Of a stretch of 64,000 nt of DNA, positions 1 to 11,632 are shown in pieces. The notes under the pieces are model-generated. The model did not search any database. It was not told the DNA's origin and saw nothing but the letters and a program-made list of their open reading frames with translations. Numbering within the stretch: the first letter of the stretch is position 1; each line of letters starts with the position of its first letter. Position numbers and translations under genes: made by a program. Location: the NCBI GenBank assembly GCA_014529385.2, contig CM043961.1, positions 9,674,978-9,738,977 on the forward strand, written 5' to 3'. The DNA comes from Adiantum capillus-veneris. Taxonomy: Eukaryota; Streptophyta; Polypodiopsida; Polypodiales; Pteridaceae.

Positions 1-292
1 GTTCAATCATATCCAAATTAGTACACGTTCACTCAGTTTCTAGGTTGCAAATTAGTCCTTTGGATTCTTGCAAAAGCAGAATCTTGAAATCTCAATTGCT
101 GACTCACTTAGCTCAAATTGAAGTGATACACATAGACCACTCACAATAGTTAGCAAAAATTGTACAATCTTAGTGAAAGAATAGCTAACTTGATTAAAAT
201 TGATACAGGATGCAAGTTGCAGACAAGGAATTGAAAGCTTGACAAGAGTTGCAATCAACTCAAGTGGAAGAAACTGATAACAAATCAATCCG

Positions 293-1283
293 ATGGTAAG
301 TACTATATCCAGGGCTTCACAAGTCTATATGAATCTTAGGTCTGGTTGTATACTAGCAAATCAAGACATATTTGGAGAGACCGCTAGTAGAGTATCCACA
401 AAAGAGAGCGTGAATCAAGGTGATCACTTGGACACTATCTTTGAAGAAGTCTCAGACACTTGTTCAGAATCAACATCTGACATGTCTTCCTATTCGACTC
501 ATTCACGAACTGGAACGACGTGCGGTATAAGCACATAGTACCCATGGAGCTCAGGTTTACTTGGATCCTAATGAAGAGTATGCTATTTGCATTGATGACC
601 ATGACATAGAGTTTGAAGAGCAAATCAGGGCAAACAAACAAGGAAAAATGTACATGGATACAAATGAAACTCGGTATTTATAAGTTGAAAACCTTGATGT
701 GATAGACAAATGGGGGTTAGAAGTAAATACCATAATTCCAAATATGGCAACGAAAGAAGGACCACCAACTTTAGAATTTGAGGGATACGATCAAGTTGAT
801 TTGAAGCCTTTGAAACGGCTTAGCACGGATAATCCTAGGATCGGAGTCTATTGTTGGGAGGATAGAAATGTCAAAGATCTTCTATGGACTTTACATGCCA
901 AATCAGGACAGTTAACACCCATGAAGATTATCTATATTTTCAAAATCAAACACAAGGGTTCATCAGATCTACCCACCTATCTATTTAGGGATTTTTATAA
1001 CAATAACTTTGTTATGAGGAGTCCTGAGGAGATGGAACAAACCAAATACCAGGGGTACTCCATTAGAGATTGGATATTGGACCAAGGACCGGAAACTATT
1101 CCAAGAGAGGAATCTGCGAGAGATCTTTTGAGAGCAACGTTAAAAAACCCAAAACTACCTCATCACGAAGAAAACCGGGTGACACTAAAGCTAGTCCAGG
1201 GCTACATGAGTCACTATTCCCAACAGACTGGTTTGAAGGACTCGAAACAGGACCAGCAGCTAGGAGATCGAGAGTTGAACTAA
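293..1283 (+). pseudogene. gag-like N-terminal ORF of the host gypsy element, broken
   Basis: Begins MVSTISRASQVYMNLRSG; the NLRSG segment resembles the start of many plant gypsy Gag proteins. The frame changes near 530 into a readable stretch (AQVYLDPNEEYAICIDD) that runs into one TAA near 684. It then continues from 699 to 1283 as a 194-residue stretch (IDKWGLEVNTIIPN...). The acidic, Ser/Thr-rich first part and the following hydrophilic part look like one protein broken by a frameshift and a nonsense codon. I see no CCHC knuckle. The role as a structural Gag-type protein is inferred from position upstream of protease and RT. The protein continues beyond the chromovirus insertion at 9346. 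Confidence 0.5.
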
Positions 1284-1342
1284 AATAGACGTGTCAGACC
1301 AGCTGATTTTTAAAAATGGATCAGAAAACACAGTGGATCTGG

Positions 1343-1347
1343 GGATC
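1343..1347. repeat. target-site duplication (left copy) of the nested chromovirus
   Basis: GGATC immediately before the LTR edge TGTAATGG; the same five bases follow the other LTR at 9318-9322. Five base pairs is the usual Ty3/gypsy duplication length. Confidence 0.75.
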
Positions 1348-2125
1348 TGTAATGGTAATTGCCTATGAACTTTGAGAGTAGTGGAATTAGGAAATGAGAT
1401 GAAGCACTTTTGAGATATTCTTTATGAGCATAGCGGTTGAACTTAATTGATGGTAGCAACATAAACATGGTACTTACTTAACTTGGCATGAACAATACTT
1501 TTGCAAGAGAGAGAGAGTTTAGAGAACATGACAATAGTTGAGGACCGGATTCATATGAAGCCGATCCCCCCTCCAATAGGCATTTATATTATAGTTTCTC
1601 CCATCAAGAGAGACTTAGTACAATACAATCTTTTGTTCCTTGTAACCTAGGTGATGCAATGAAGATGGAAAGCTTCATGCATCACAAGCATAACATAAAC
1701 TTGAAGAAAGCATTAACGACCCCAAGCCTCAGTCCAAGGCCTCGAACACCTTCGAAGGTGGAGAGAGCTAGCGGGGAATGAGGATAAGGAAGAGGAAGAA
1801 GAAACATTCCATAGGAGAAAGAAATAGTTCCTCACTTATCATTACTCTTCTTGGTAGCATACATAATAGCATAGTAATGAAGATGGAGAAGATGGCAAGC
1901 TTAAGCATTGAAGCATGACTCTTGGTTGGATTTGCATTCCATAGCCAAGAGTGTTGGTGTAGGCTTTCACTCTCACAAGCTTGGAGAAGGAGGTGGTGTT
2001 CCTCAACTTTCACCAAGTGAGAATGGCCTTGCAAATGAGTGTGTGTGTGTGGAGTATATCCCCCTAGCACCCCCCCTTCCTTGCTTTGGGTGAGTGGTGA
2101 CCTTTCTGCATGTTGCAAGCTCATT
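1348..2125 (-). repeat. 3' LTR of the nested chromovirus
   Basis: Direct-repeat partner of 8537-9317 (778 versus about 781 bp). On the + strand it begins TGTAATGGTAATTGCC and ends TTGCAAGCTCATT, followed at once by the reverse complement of a polypurine tract. It contains a short GT tract near 2038-2052. Open frames inside it are LTR sequence, not genes. Confidence 0.88.
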
Positions 2126-2141
2126 GGACCCCTCTCCCCCT
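2126..2141 (-). other. polypurine tract of the nested chromovirus
   Basis: On the element strand this reads AGGGGGAGAGGGGTCC directly before the 3' LTR. That is the expected plus-strand primer position for Ty3/gypsy reverse transcription. Confidence 0.75.
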
Positions 2142-3374
2142 AGCCAATCACATGCAACATGAAATCAAGTGCATGTGTAGTCTTTTGACAAGTGTCCTCC
2201 TTACCCCTTCGAGAGAGAGAGCTTGAAAATATCTAGATATTTGTTAGATGGAAGTAGAAGCTCATTGGACCCCTCTTTAGCCCAACCAATAGCATTCAAA
2301 GCACACCATGTGGTTAAGCTTAGTGAGAGTCTGACATGTGTCCCATGTGCTCTTTTAGAATTTCCCTAACTTTGAGATTTTTATGCATAGAAAGTTTCTC
2401 AAGCAACTTCCTCATTAAGTGTGTAGGTTCTCTTTTTGACTCAAGCATCTTACCCCCCATGCATAGGAAGCTTCTCAAGAAACTTCCTCATTAAATGTGA
2501 CAAGTACCTCAAGTACCTTAGTCATCAAGCATGACAAGCACCTTAGCTGGAGTACCCACCTCAAGCACAACCCTAGCTTGATTAAGTTTAGGTCGGGTTC
2601 CCCCTCAAGCACAGGCCTAGCTTGCTTAAGTTTAGGTCGGGTTCCCACCTCAAGCATAGCCCTAGCTTGCTTAAGGTTCCCACCTCAAGCACAACCCTAG
2701 CTTGCTTAAATTGAGGTCAAGTTCCCACCTCAAGCTCAGCCCTAGTTTGCTTAAGGTCAAAGGACTTTAACACTAACCATTGGAGGTCTTTAATGAAGTT
2801 AACCCTAAGGTTTTTTAAGATTCATTAGTTAACCTTGGTCTTTGACAGACCATCTCTTATTTGGGCCCCTTTACCATTGGCCCCGTGTTGAGATAGATCC
2901 GTAAGCACATGTCTATATTCTTACCCTTGTTCCCGTTTATTATCCCATATTAAATGATCAGTTTAATATGAGAAAATCATTTGGGCTGGTTAGATATTAG
3001 ATATTTAAAAGACATTATCTCTCTCTTGAAATCATAGTCATCCTCGACTATGAGGTAAAAGAGATAAAGTCATAGTCATTAGTCAATTTGTCTTAGCGTG
3101 TAGAGGATCCCTTTTTACCCTACGACATCATTCCAAGATGGATGACTAATCCATTTGGTGCTTGGGAGACATAGCTGCCGCCGCAAGCATGTCTGCTCTT
3201 TAGTCCATTTCATCCTCCCAAGTAGAGTGACAAATTCTACATGGTATTTGAGAGACGTCGTCATCCCAAACATAATTCTTAGTATGCATATTACTTAAAT
3301 TTGTGCACAATAAAGAGAGAATTAGTATTATAAGACAAAAACATCGATCATTTAAAAGAAACATGTACATTTGG
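2142..3374 (-). other. 3' untranslated region of the nested chromovirus
   Basis: Non-coding stretch between the Pol stop (3375) and the polypurine tract. It contains a second copy of the tract/LTR-edge sequence (AGGGGTCCAATGAGC on the element strand, near 2253-2275), a five-copy tandem repeat (2550-2758), and a conserved imperfect hairpin at 3033-3052 (CATAGTC ... GACTATG). The hairpin also occurs in the related element at 52856-52875. The interval has no ORF worth calling. Confidence 0.7.
2550..2758 (-). repeat. five-copy tandem repeat in the chromovirus 3' region
   Basis: Units of about 35-47 bp built on CCCACCTCAAGCACAACCC and TAGCTTGCTTAAG, repeated five times with small differences and variable spacers. 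A second short repeat (TTTCTCAAGCAACTTCCTC type) occurs twice just before it, near 2391 and 2471. Confidence 0.75.
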
Positions 3375-4860
3375 TTACTCTAATGTAGCATTGTAAGCGT
3401 TGACAAGGTTCATACTATCCTTAAGCTGGATTCCTTGCATCCATTTAGCATCTTCAAAAGGATAATTTTTGAACTTAATAAGATACCATCGGATAATCTT
3501 ACCATGTCATAGTACCTTGTCCTCATGCCGAAGGATAGCTTTGGGTTGTAGTACCTCTTCTTGATCTTCGATTTCGGGAGGGTCTTCAATAATTGGTTCA
3601 TTTGGAGGCTCTCCTTTGTAGGGCTTGAGTAGGCTCACATGAAAAGCATTGTGTATGAGCCAATGGTTAGGTAACTTGAGTTGATAAGCCACCTCATTGA
3701 TTGGATTCAAAATTTGAAAAGGGCCATAGTATATTTTTGTTAGTTTAGCATAATACTTTTGATGGCCCGTAGGATTTTTGCCCGTCGTTTGCCTCAATCG
3801 AGCCGTAGGAAACTTAAGTAAGACCCAATCAATTTCTTTGAATGTTAAGGCCCTTCTGTGCTTGTCAGCAACATCTTTTTGCCTTAGTTGGGAGATGGAT
3901 ATAGCCTCCTTAATCTTTTGAAAAGATGTTTGTAGGTCACGGCTATACTCATCGGCATCAAAAATCTTCCCATGTACTTTAAGTAGCAAGGGACTTTTAG
4001 GTCTTCCCTCTATGATTTCAAAAGGTGCTTTTCTTGAAGAAGTATGGATACTATTATTATACGCATACTCGACAAGAGGTAAGTACTTTTCCCATTGTGA
4101 GCGTTGATCTACTTCTGTAACATAGGTCTTTAGTAGATCAAGAATCGTAAGATTGGCTATCTCACTTTGGCCATCCGTTTGTGGGTGATAGGCCGAAGAG
4201 AAATTCAATCTTGTACCTAGATTTTCGAAGAGACCTTTCCAAAAAATATTCGTCATTCTAGGATCTCTATCTGACACGATGGATGTTGGCAATCCATTGG
4301 TGTTTAAAAATCTGTGATATGAAGAGAGTTGCCATTTGGTGTGCCTTAATAGTCTTCTGGACAGGAATAAAGTGTGCTTGCTTGCTAAACCTGTCGACTA
4401 TTGTCCATATTCCCATATTTCCATGGATAGATTTTGGTAATTCAAAGATAAAATCCATGGATATACTCTCCCATGGTGAATTAGGAATTGGCAATGGCTG
4501 GAGTAATCCAGGTTGCTTCCCTCTATCATACTTGGTCTTTTGGCATACTACACATTTTGAAACATACTCTTGTATGTCCACTTTCATGGTAGGCCAATAA
4601 AAGTACGTCTCTACTTCTCGAAGAGTAGGTTGAATGCCTCTATGCCCCGCATAGGGAGGAGCATGGGATTCATACATGACTTTCTCACGAATGGAGTGGG
4701 TAACACATAGCCTATTGCCATGGAGAAGATAACCATCCTGCAAGGTGAATGGTTCCTCTTTCTTCCCCAAAGCAAGGACTGACATTATGTCTTTAAAGTC
4801 AGGGTCAGTAGCATACTCATCTATCATAGAAGATAGATCATTGTGAGTTGCTATTGACAC
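3375..4860 (-). pseudogene. chromovirus integrase with C-terminal chromodomain, broken
   Basis: In element order: an H2C2 zinc-binding domain (HAPPYAGHRG then CVVCQKTK), the catalytic core starting SMDFIFELPKS with its first Asp, then SDRDPRM with the second Asp, and DGQSEIAN with the Glu. A GPFQILNP segment follows, then a chromodomain-like end (YLIKFKNYP) closing at the stop at 3375-3377. A frameshift separates 4267-4860 from 3507-4292, and another break near 3507 separates the chromodomain. Integrase inserts the cDNA into chromatin and the chromodomain is the defining feature of chromoviruses. The protein matches the + strand copy at 51200-52529 almost throughout. Confidence 0.85.
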
Positions 4861-4875
4861 AACATTAACTTTTGG

Positions 4876-5247
4876 TCATCGTGAAAGTGCATCAGCCACT
4901 TGATTGTGCTTACCAGCAATGTGAGCAATGTGGAAATTAAATTGTGAAAGAAAATTTGCCCACCTCATTTGTTTGTCGGAAAGCTTTGTTTGTGTCATGA
5001 AGTACTTGAGACTTTGATGGTCTGTTCGTAAGATGAATGGAGTCCCCAATAGATAGTTCTTCCATGTGTCTAGGGCATGTAGAACAGCTAACAACTCTTT
5101 CTCATAAATGCCTAAGACCCATTCATGCGTGTTGAGCCTTCGGCTCTCATATGCTATGGCATGCTCTTCTTGAAGCAAGACTGCTCCAAGGCAATCACCA
5201 CAAGCATCACATTGGACCTCAAATGTCTTTGAGAGATCCGGAAGCAT
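4876..5247 (-). pseudogene. chromovirus RNase H domain, broken Pol segment
   Basis: FEVQCDACGDCLGAVL, YEKELLAVLHALD, RTDHQSLKYF and VADALSR supply the usual acidic catalytic residues of Ty3-type RNase H (D, E, D, D). Frame breaks on both sides, near 5250-5510 and at 4860-4875, separate it from RT and integrase. In the intact protein it degrades the RNA strand after first-strand cDNA synthesis. Confidence 0.85.
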
Positions 5248-5512
5248 AAGGACTGGTTGGGAGATAAGCTTCTCTTTGAGCTTGTCAAAAGCACTTTGCT
5301 CCTTAGCAGTCCATGAATACTTAAAACTTTTCTTCGTTAAGTCATGTAATGGTCCTGCTATTTGAGAGAATTTTCTATGAAGCGTCTATAGTATGCACAC
5401 ATACCAATAAAACTTCTTAGCTCATGTAGATTCCTTGGATTAGGCCATGCTTTTATTACCTCCAACTTTGATGGATCCATACGGATACCATCTCGAGAGA
5501 TAATATGACTTA

Positions 5513-6690
5513 TTATTGAATCTCTTGAAGGAAAAAATTGCTTTTCTTTTGATTGAGAAAAAGCTTATTCTCCCTTAATACTTGAAAAATCACTTGGAGA
5601 TGTTGCTTGCGTTTCTCCAAGGAATTGGAGTAGATGATGATATCATCAAAGAACACTCCAGTGAATTTGCAATAGGGTCTAAAAATTTTCTCCATTAATC
5701 GATTGAATGTAGCTGGTGCATTAGTCAAGTCAAAAGGCATGACTAGATATTCATAAAGGCCAAACGTTGTACGAAACGCGGTCTTTAGGATATCTTCATT
5801 CACTATCCTTATTTGATGGTAGCCACTTTTAAGGTCAATCCTACTGAAGTAGGTAGAGCCTTGTAGCTTATCAAACAGATCTTCTACCCGAGGTACGGGA
5901 AATCGGTTTTTGATAGTGATATGGTTTAGTGCACGATAGTCCACACACATGCGATATGTACCATCTTTCTTTTGCACTAAAAGGACTGGAGAGCAAAAGG
6001 GAGAGAGCTAGGCCTCACCATTCCTTTGTCTAGCAATTCTTGTACTTGCCTCATGATCTCCTCTTGTTGAGCTTGTGAAACTCGATAGGGAGGTTTGTTA
6101 GGCGGTGAGCTTCCTGATAGGAGCTCAATTCGATGGTCATCATCCCCTCGTTTTGGAGGTAAGTCCATAGGGATATCATCAATGAACACATATTGGAATC
6201 CTTTTAGAAAGTTAGACAAGTCTAACTCTTCTTGATTCCTACCATTCACCTTTGATGAAACATTAGGACCAAAAATCATGTACGCGGAAACTGAGCTTTT
6301 CATTAATTTATCTAGGGCGAGAGGATTTACAAGTGGTATACTACGACCATAATTATTAGCATCTATATACATATTCTTTCCCCTGTAGGTGAAGTAGATT
6401 CTCCTTTCAGGGAACTTCATGTTGGCAACCATGCGGTTGAACCATGGTATTCCTAGGATAGCATCCTCATGTTGGAGAGGAGAGATGAAGAAGTCTTCTT
6501 TGTCAACATACCTTTGGACATGAAGCCTCAACTTCTCAATCAAGGGAGTAGCAGAGGCTTGCTGTCCCTTGAAAGCGGCATCGGCAGTTACAGCATCTCC
6601 CATCTCAAAAGCTTGAATGCCCAACTTGGTGGCCAACTCCATTGATTTGAAGTTGAGAGTAGAACCAGGGTCAAGATGAAAGCATCATGC
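5513..6690 (-). pseudogene. chromovirus protease C-terminal part and reverse transcriptase, broken
   Basis: 5977-6642 carries the protease second half (ILGIPWFNRM) and the start of RT (NKPPYRVSQAQQEEIMRQV). 5513-5977 carries RT motifs YRMCVDYRALN, YFSRIDLKSGYHQI, VMPFDLTNAPATF and the active-site box FFDDIIIYS. The protease active-site segment lies at about 6663-6690, where a small deletion relative to the + strand copy shifts the frame; the readable motif there is D-P-G-S, not D-S/T-G. A second frame break at 5977 separates the RT halves. Confidence 0.85.
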
Positions 6691-8164
6691 TCCTTTACAT
6701 TTCCCGAAGCATAGGAGAGAGGTGATCCTTTGCAATGAGTATCCTCTTTTGGAGCTTCAATAGTGGAAGCTCTAGGAGTCTCATTGCAAGCATTTCTTTT
6801 GGGGCAAGAACGATAACCATGTCCTTGCTCCCCACACTTAAAACATTTGTGATCCTTGCAAAAAGTTTCAAGATCTTCAGGAGAGAGTTTATTTTTACCT
6901 TTGTAAACTCCTTTCTCCTTGGACCGATTGTTGTGGTTGTTGTTGGAATGGCCGTGGGAAAAAAATTGGGCATTAATTTTTCCCTTTGCATCACTGTTTT
7001 CTTTATTTTCCATGGGTTTGAAATTCCTTCTAACCCCTTGTTGGATATTGATACGTGAAGCAACCATGGTATGGTGGATTACTTCGTTGATAGAATCAGG
7101 CCATTGAGAGTTGACATACTCGGCCATCTCTTCAGGTAATCCCGCACAGAATTGTTGTTTTTGCTCAGCAAAGTCTATCTTTTGAAATACAGTGGCCTTG
7201 AGATGTAAATCCCAAAACTTGTCCACATATTTGTGGATAGACTCATGAGAGAGAAGCCTTAAACTCCGCCCCATTTGGTGAGCACTTTGTCCTTTGCATC
7301 ACTTGCAAGGAATTGCTTCATGATGGAAACTCGTAGAGTTTTCCATGTCTTTGGGGCTTCACCATTGCCTTGAAGGCTAGCCCACCATTGAAGAGCCGAT
7401 TTTTGGAAGTGCATAGCTTGGAGGATTCCGTGAAGCCATCGTCTCCAAAGGCCACATCAAATTGTTGGATGAAGGCCAATACTTTGTCGGTAGCACCAAA
7501 GGTGCCATCATAGGTGAGAAAAGAGATACTCTTTCCTCCCTCTTTGAAATTCTTGAGCTTTTGTGATCTTCGCCATGCAGGGTAAGATTTGCGATGTTCT
7601 CCCTTCTTATATTCTGTAGGAGAATAGCCATAGCTTTCATTGGTAGAGGAGGAAGGTGAAGAAGAAGGAGAAGAGGGTGACCTCTTGCTTGCCCTTTTCT
7701 TCCTTGGTTTCCTCTCTTCCCTTTTGGAGTGACGAGGAGAAGGACTATGGGTTACCCATTTCCTCTTGGGAGGAGTTGGCGATCGTTTAGTCCTCCTTCT
7801 TCGTGGAGCCACATCTTCGGAGGAATTTAGGGATTCATTGCTTTCTTGATCTTTTGGATTCCTCCTCTCATATTGGAGAGAGTCTTCTTTTGGGGGTCTC
7901 TTCAAGAGGCCTCGTAAGTTCTCTCTCCTCTTGGAGAGGAAAGGAAATCCCATAAGCACGAAGTTTTTGAGTAACTTCGGCTTGCAAAGTGGGGTTGCCC
8001 ATAGCTCGTTGCAACCTAGTGACAAGATAATTAACAAACATGGGGGCATCATCATTGGCATCTTCATGTGCAAAATCATAGTTATCAATGTTCATTCTCC
8101 TCTCTTGGTTATTGTCAACCATGCTAATTAAACTTATGTGTTTACTTAGTGTATGATTTGGCAA
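6588..8164 (-). pseudogene. chromovirus Gag with CCHC zinc knuckle, broken
   Basis: The first reading segment (7868-8164) starts MPNHTLSKHISLISMVDNN; either Met could be the start. A frameshift near 7920 leads to an Arg/Ser-rich basic stretch (RRRRTKRSPTPPKRK) and a capsid-like part (DKVLAFIQQFDVAFGDD). Another frameshift near 7300 leads to the retrotransposon gag part (HKYVDKFWDLHLKATVF) and the knuckle CFKCGEQGHGYRSCP, a C-x2-C-x4-H-x4-C nucleic-acid-binding motif. The serine/arginine-rich stretch before the capsid part is notable. Gag packages element RNA. Confidence 0.8.
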
Positions 8165-8518
8165 TTCAAAACCTTAGTTTCTACTCCTCTTAGCCTTTGA
8201 AAATAGGCACTTAAGTATCTACACCCATGACTCGAATTGGTTAATTATAGAGAGTCGTGGAGTGAGTCTAACATAATGAAGTTGTCGAGGGATAGCTCCT
8301 TTTGGACTTCTTATGGCTCAATAATAGTAAAGCCGTAGGCAAGTATAAAAAAACTCCATTATTAAGACCAAAGCTCGCGAGGTGTGCACCATAACCCACA
8401 TAGTGGGCTCAACAAAACCGATAATAGATCCCAGACCCACATACCCTAAGATAATTAATAAAAACAACCATTAATAGGCTACTTAAGGACCTCTCTTCTT
8501 AAGCAAGAAAAGAAAAAC
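8165..8518 (-). other. chromovirus 5' leader
   Basis: Non-coding DNA between the primer site and the gag start, with no ORF or structure I can support. Confidence 0.6.
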
Positions 8519-8536
8519 CAAATGCTTTGATACCAA
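8519..8536 (-). other. primer-binding site, initiator tRNA-Met type
   Basis: On the element strand the LTR ends TTACA and is followed by TTGGTATCAAAGCATTT. The first bases match the 3' end of plant initiator tRNA-Met (TGGTATC, then one mismatch in AGAGC). Confidence 0.85.
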
Positions 8537-9317
8537 TGTAATGGTAATTGCCTATTAACTTTGAGAGTAGCGGAATTAGGAAATTAGGTGAAGCACTTTT
8601 GAGAGATTCTTTATGAGCATAGCGGTTGAACTTAATTGATGGTAGCAACATAAACATGGTACTTAGTTAACTTGGCATGAACAATAATTTTGCAAGAGAG
8701 AGAGAGTTTAGAGAACATGCCAATAGTTGAGGACCGGATTCATATGGAGCCGGTCCCCCCTCCAATAGACATTTGTATTATAGTTTCTCCCATCAAGAGA
8801 GACTTGGTACAATACAATCTTTGTGTTCCTTCTAACCTAGGTGATGCAATGAAGATGGAAAGCTTCATGCATCACAAGAATAACATAAACTTGAAGAAAG
8901 CATTGACTAACCCAAGCCTCACTCCCAAGGTCTCAAACACCTTCGAAGGTGGAGAGAGCTAGCGGGGAATGAGGATAAGGAAGAGGAAGAAGAAACATTC
9001 CATAGGAGAAAGAAATAGTTCCTCACTTATCATTACCCTTCTTGGTAGCATACATAATAGCATAGTAATGAAGATGGAGAAGATGGCAAGCTTAAGCATT
9101 GAAGCATGACTCTTGGTTGGATTTGCATTCCATAGCCAAGAGTGTTGGTGTAGGCTTTCACTCTCACAAGCTTGGAGAAGGAGGTGGTGTTTCTCAACTT
9201 TCACCAAGTGAGAATGGCCTTGCAAATGAGTGTGTGTGTGTGTGGAGTATATCCCCCTAGCACCCCCCCTCCTTGCTTTGGGTGAGTGGTGACCTTTCTG
9301 CATGTTGCAAGCTCATT
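8537..9317 (-). repeat. 5' LTR of the nested chromovirus
   Basis: Direct-repeat partner of 1348-2125, with TGTAATGG at the inner edge and GCTCATT at the outer edge. It supplies promoter and polyadenylation functions by position; I could not assign a convincing TATA box by eye. It is followed by the right GGATC. Confidence 0.88.
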
Positions 9318-9322
9318 GGATC
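9318..9322. repeat. target-site duplication (right copy) of the nested chromovirus
   Basis: GGATC after the LTR edge GCTCATT, matching 1343-1347. Confidence 0.75.
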
Positions 9323-9345
9323 CCTTTAAACAAGGGTAAACAGTA

Positions 9346-10999
9346 GTGAACATAGTCCAAGTGATACCTAGTAGCTCATCTGAGAGTGAACCGATTGTTC
9401 CAATCAAGGTAATCACCAGAGCCCAAGCTAAGAAACACAAACATAACTCCTCTGATGATTTGGAGAATACTAAAATTTCCTCTCAAAAGACCGAGAGAAG
9501 TAGAAGCAAAAGGTATGAGATGAGAAAACAGAAACAAAGGGCTGAAACTGAGGAGAAACCAAAGAAACTATTCGAAGAAAAAGTGACAGAAACTAGAAGC
9601 GGAATCAAGGAAACCACAATGAAATCTGGAGGATCAATTTTTTGGTAGACAAAATTTTTGAGCCAATCAATGCAGCCTTGGAAGCTTACCAAGCGGGTCT
9701 TAAAGCAAGCCAAAACATGAAAAACAAATGGAAAAACTATCCTTCTCCAGATATGGAAGTAATTAAGCTTGAAGCTTATCAAAAATTGGCAAGAATTACT
9801 CAAGAGATGCTGGAAAACAAAAACCCAAGCTCGAGAGTATAGCAAAACCTGAGGAGCCTGTGAGGGTAGGAACGAGTAAAGAGAAATCCAAAGTGGTGGT
9901 AGAACCCCACCTTGAAACTAAAGAGCCAGATCTCATAGTGTCTGACAGTGAAGATGCTTTAGATGGAATTATGTTCGTAGAAGAAGATTGGTCAGGACAT
10001 TTATGGAAAAAAGTTGGAGAGATTAATGATGAGAGCCTAACTCTGAAGTCATCTCCTATAGAGGAAGTTTGGTAAGACAATCTACCTTCTGATATGGACA
10101 TGGATGTACAATCCTTGTATGGGGATTGCGGCTCTGAAGCATCAGGAATGTCTAAAGCAATGACTCTGAAAACACTACCCTCTTACTTGGGAGATAATGA
10201 AGATGAATCCATAGTGTGTAAAACCACTCAGATAAAAAGAGCGGAATAGACCCTAGAGGTAGACAACCTCCATTCAATCATGTTTACATCCATTCAATGC
10301 ACTCTTAATTTAGGAGACCTTTTAAAAATCAGGCCATATGATCTACAAAAAACTCTAGAGAAGGTGGGGGTAACAGGGCTAATCGTGGAAAATTTGGAAA
10401 AATTGAAACATGAACTGGATAACAAAGAGATTAGATCCATTCCAATGAACAAAGTTGGAGAATACTACGAAGGGGAAGAAGGAAGCACAACGCTTCTAGT
10501 GAGATATAATGATATAGAAACCATGGCAATACTGGATAGTGGGGCAGGCATATCCATAGCGAGAAAAGCAGTATGAGAATCATGGGGAAAACCAACCATT
10601 AGACAAACTCGAATGAAATTGTAATTGGCTGATGGACACATCGAAAAACCCTTAGGACTGCTTGAAAAAGTGATAGTTAGTTCCTATGGAATTGATTATC
10701 AACATACTTTTGCAATAGTGGACTTTGGAAAGAAACTCAATTATGAAATCATCTTGGGAAGACCTTTCATGCAACAAGTACAACTCATCCAAGATTGGGG
10801 TAACAATTATCTATACTTGAAGCAAGTGGGATCAATAACAAGGGTTAATCTGAAAGATCACACTTATAGAGATGTCATGAAAACATCCATACAAGAATTT
10901 GACTCAATCTCTTCGGTTGAAACTAAGCTTCCATCTTGGTTGAACAAAGACACACCTATTTGGATGTGTGGAGCCTCAGAATACAGGAGCTTAAAATGA
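9346..10999 (+). pseudogene. host gypsy Gag C-terminal region and first retropepsin, broken
   Basis: A Lys/Glu-rich region (ITRAQAKKHKHNSSDD) shifts frame near 9640 (IFEPINAALEAYQAG) and again near 9850 (VGTSKEKSKVVVEPH). It then runs through stops to a retropepsin-like domain: active site L-D-S-G-A-G at 10532-10549, an in-frame TGA at 10574-10576, a TAA near 10622, and the late motif IILGRPFM near 10750. The protease would cleave the Gag-Pol polyprotein. The domain order of gag then PR then RT is normal for Ty3/gypsy. No zinc knuckle is visible before it, which is unusual for a Gag but may reflect divergence. Confidence 0.75.
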
Positions 11000-11632
11000 G
11001 AATAATGTATCTTAGAAAGGATTGCACAGATGAAGCCTATGTACCTGAACCCTTTTCAGAGCATTTGTTTGAGCCATTTGAGTGGAGTCAAATTTTGGCA
11101 ACAATGGATGTGTGTGTGAATACGTCTATGCCTACTCAATTTTGCAATGAGGACGGCTATGACATAATTCCTATACAAATGATCTTAACCCTTCACATTG
11201 AAGATGAAATTCAAGAATCCAAGGACTTAATGAAAGCTCAACAAGTCTTTTCAAACCTCTACTATGATGCAACAGACGAGTTGGAAGAACATTCATCTAC
11301 CTCAGATGATTTGAGGTCGGATAAAGAACATGTGAGAGCTAAACTACTCATGAAAGGAGGGGAGAATTAGTTTTTTGACTTTCCAAATCAAAAACCAAGA
11401 AGACAGAAATGGTATAAGAGGAAAAGAGACATGAGAAACTTCAAATCTAGACCTATGCCATCAGTCTCCAGCAGAACACAGTTTCTGATGCAAATAGATG
11501 CACATGATCGTGTCAAAGACAAAATCACTAGTAGATATCCTTTGAATGAAAAGCGGGAAATATAAAAAAACATTGAGAAAAATGAGAAAGGAAACTCAAG
11601 CAAAACCTAAATACTAGGACAAAGATTCAACC
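10936..11632 (+). pseudogene. linker between protease and RT of the host gypsy element
   Basis: A frame of 144 residues (10936-11370), rich in acidic residues (DATDELEEHSSTSDDL), overlaps the end of the protease ORF in another frame. Basic sequence (KPRRQKWYKRKRDM) follows with stops. No catalytic motif is recognisable. It probably belongs to the same polyprotein, but a separate role cannot be excluded. Confidence 0.45.

Larger units (their letters stand above)
1..1347 (+). mobile_element. Ty3/gypsy host element, segment A (5' part, enters from outside the window)
   Basis: First visible piece of the large + strand gypsy element whose protease, RT, RNase H, integrase and 3' LTR appear at 9323-13884 and 18183-26500. 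It ends at 1347, where a - strand chromovirus with a GGATC target duplication begins. The 5' LTR and primer site must lie upstream of the window. Bases 1-290 show no coding potential I can support and are probably the leader. Assignment to the same element as 9323 onward rests on orientation, the matching target duplication and a similar gag-like composition. Confidence 0.7.
1348..9317 (-). mobile_element. Ty3/gypsy chromovirus, complete structure, nested in the host gypsy element
   Basis: A two-LTR element of about 7.97 kb on the - strand, flanked by GGATC. In element order it has 5' LTR 8537-9317, initiator tRNA-Met primer site next to 8537, gag with one CCHC knuckle, protease, RT, RNase H, integrase and chromodomain ending at 3375. 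These are followed by a 1.2 kb 3' untranslated region with tandem repeats, a polypurine tract and the 3' LTR 1348-2125. The LTRs are very similar but differ at scattered positions, for example several in the first 75 bases, so the insertion is not recent. Gag and Pol carry frameshifts, so it is not autonomous. A close + strand relative lies at 48881-54457. Confidence 0.9.

Noticed and set aside
1768-2124. 118-residue frame on the - strand and its counterpart at 8959-9303
   Set aside because: Both lie inside the chromovirus LTR copies; the shared sequence reflects LTR duplication, not a gene.
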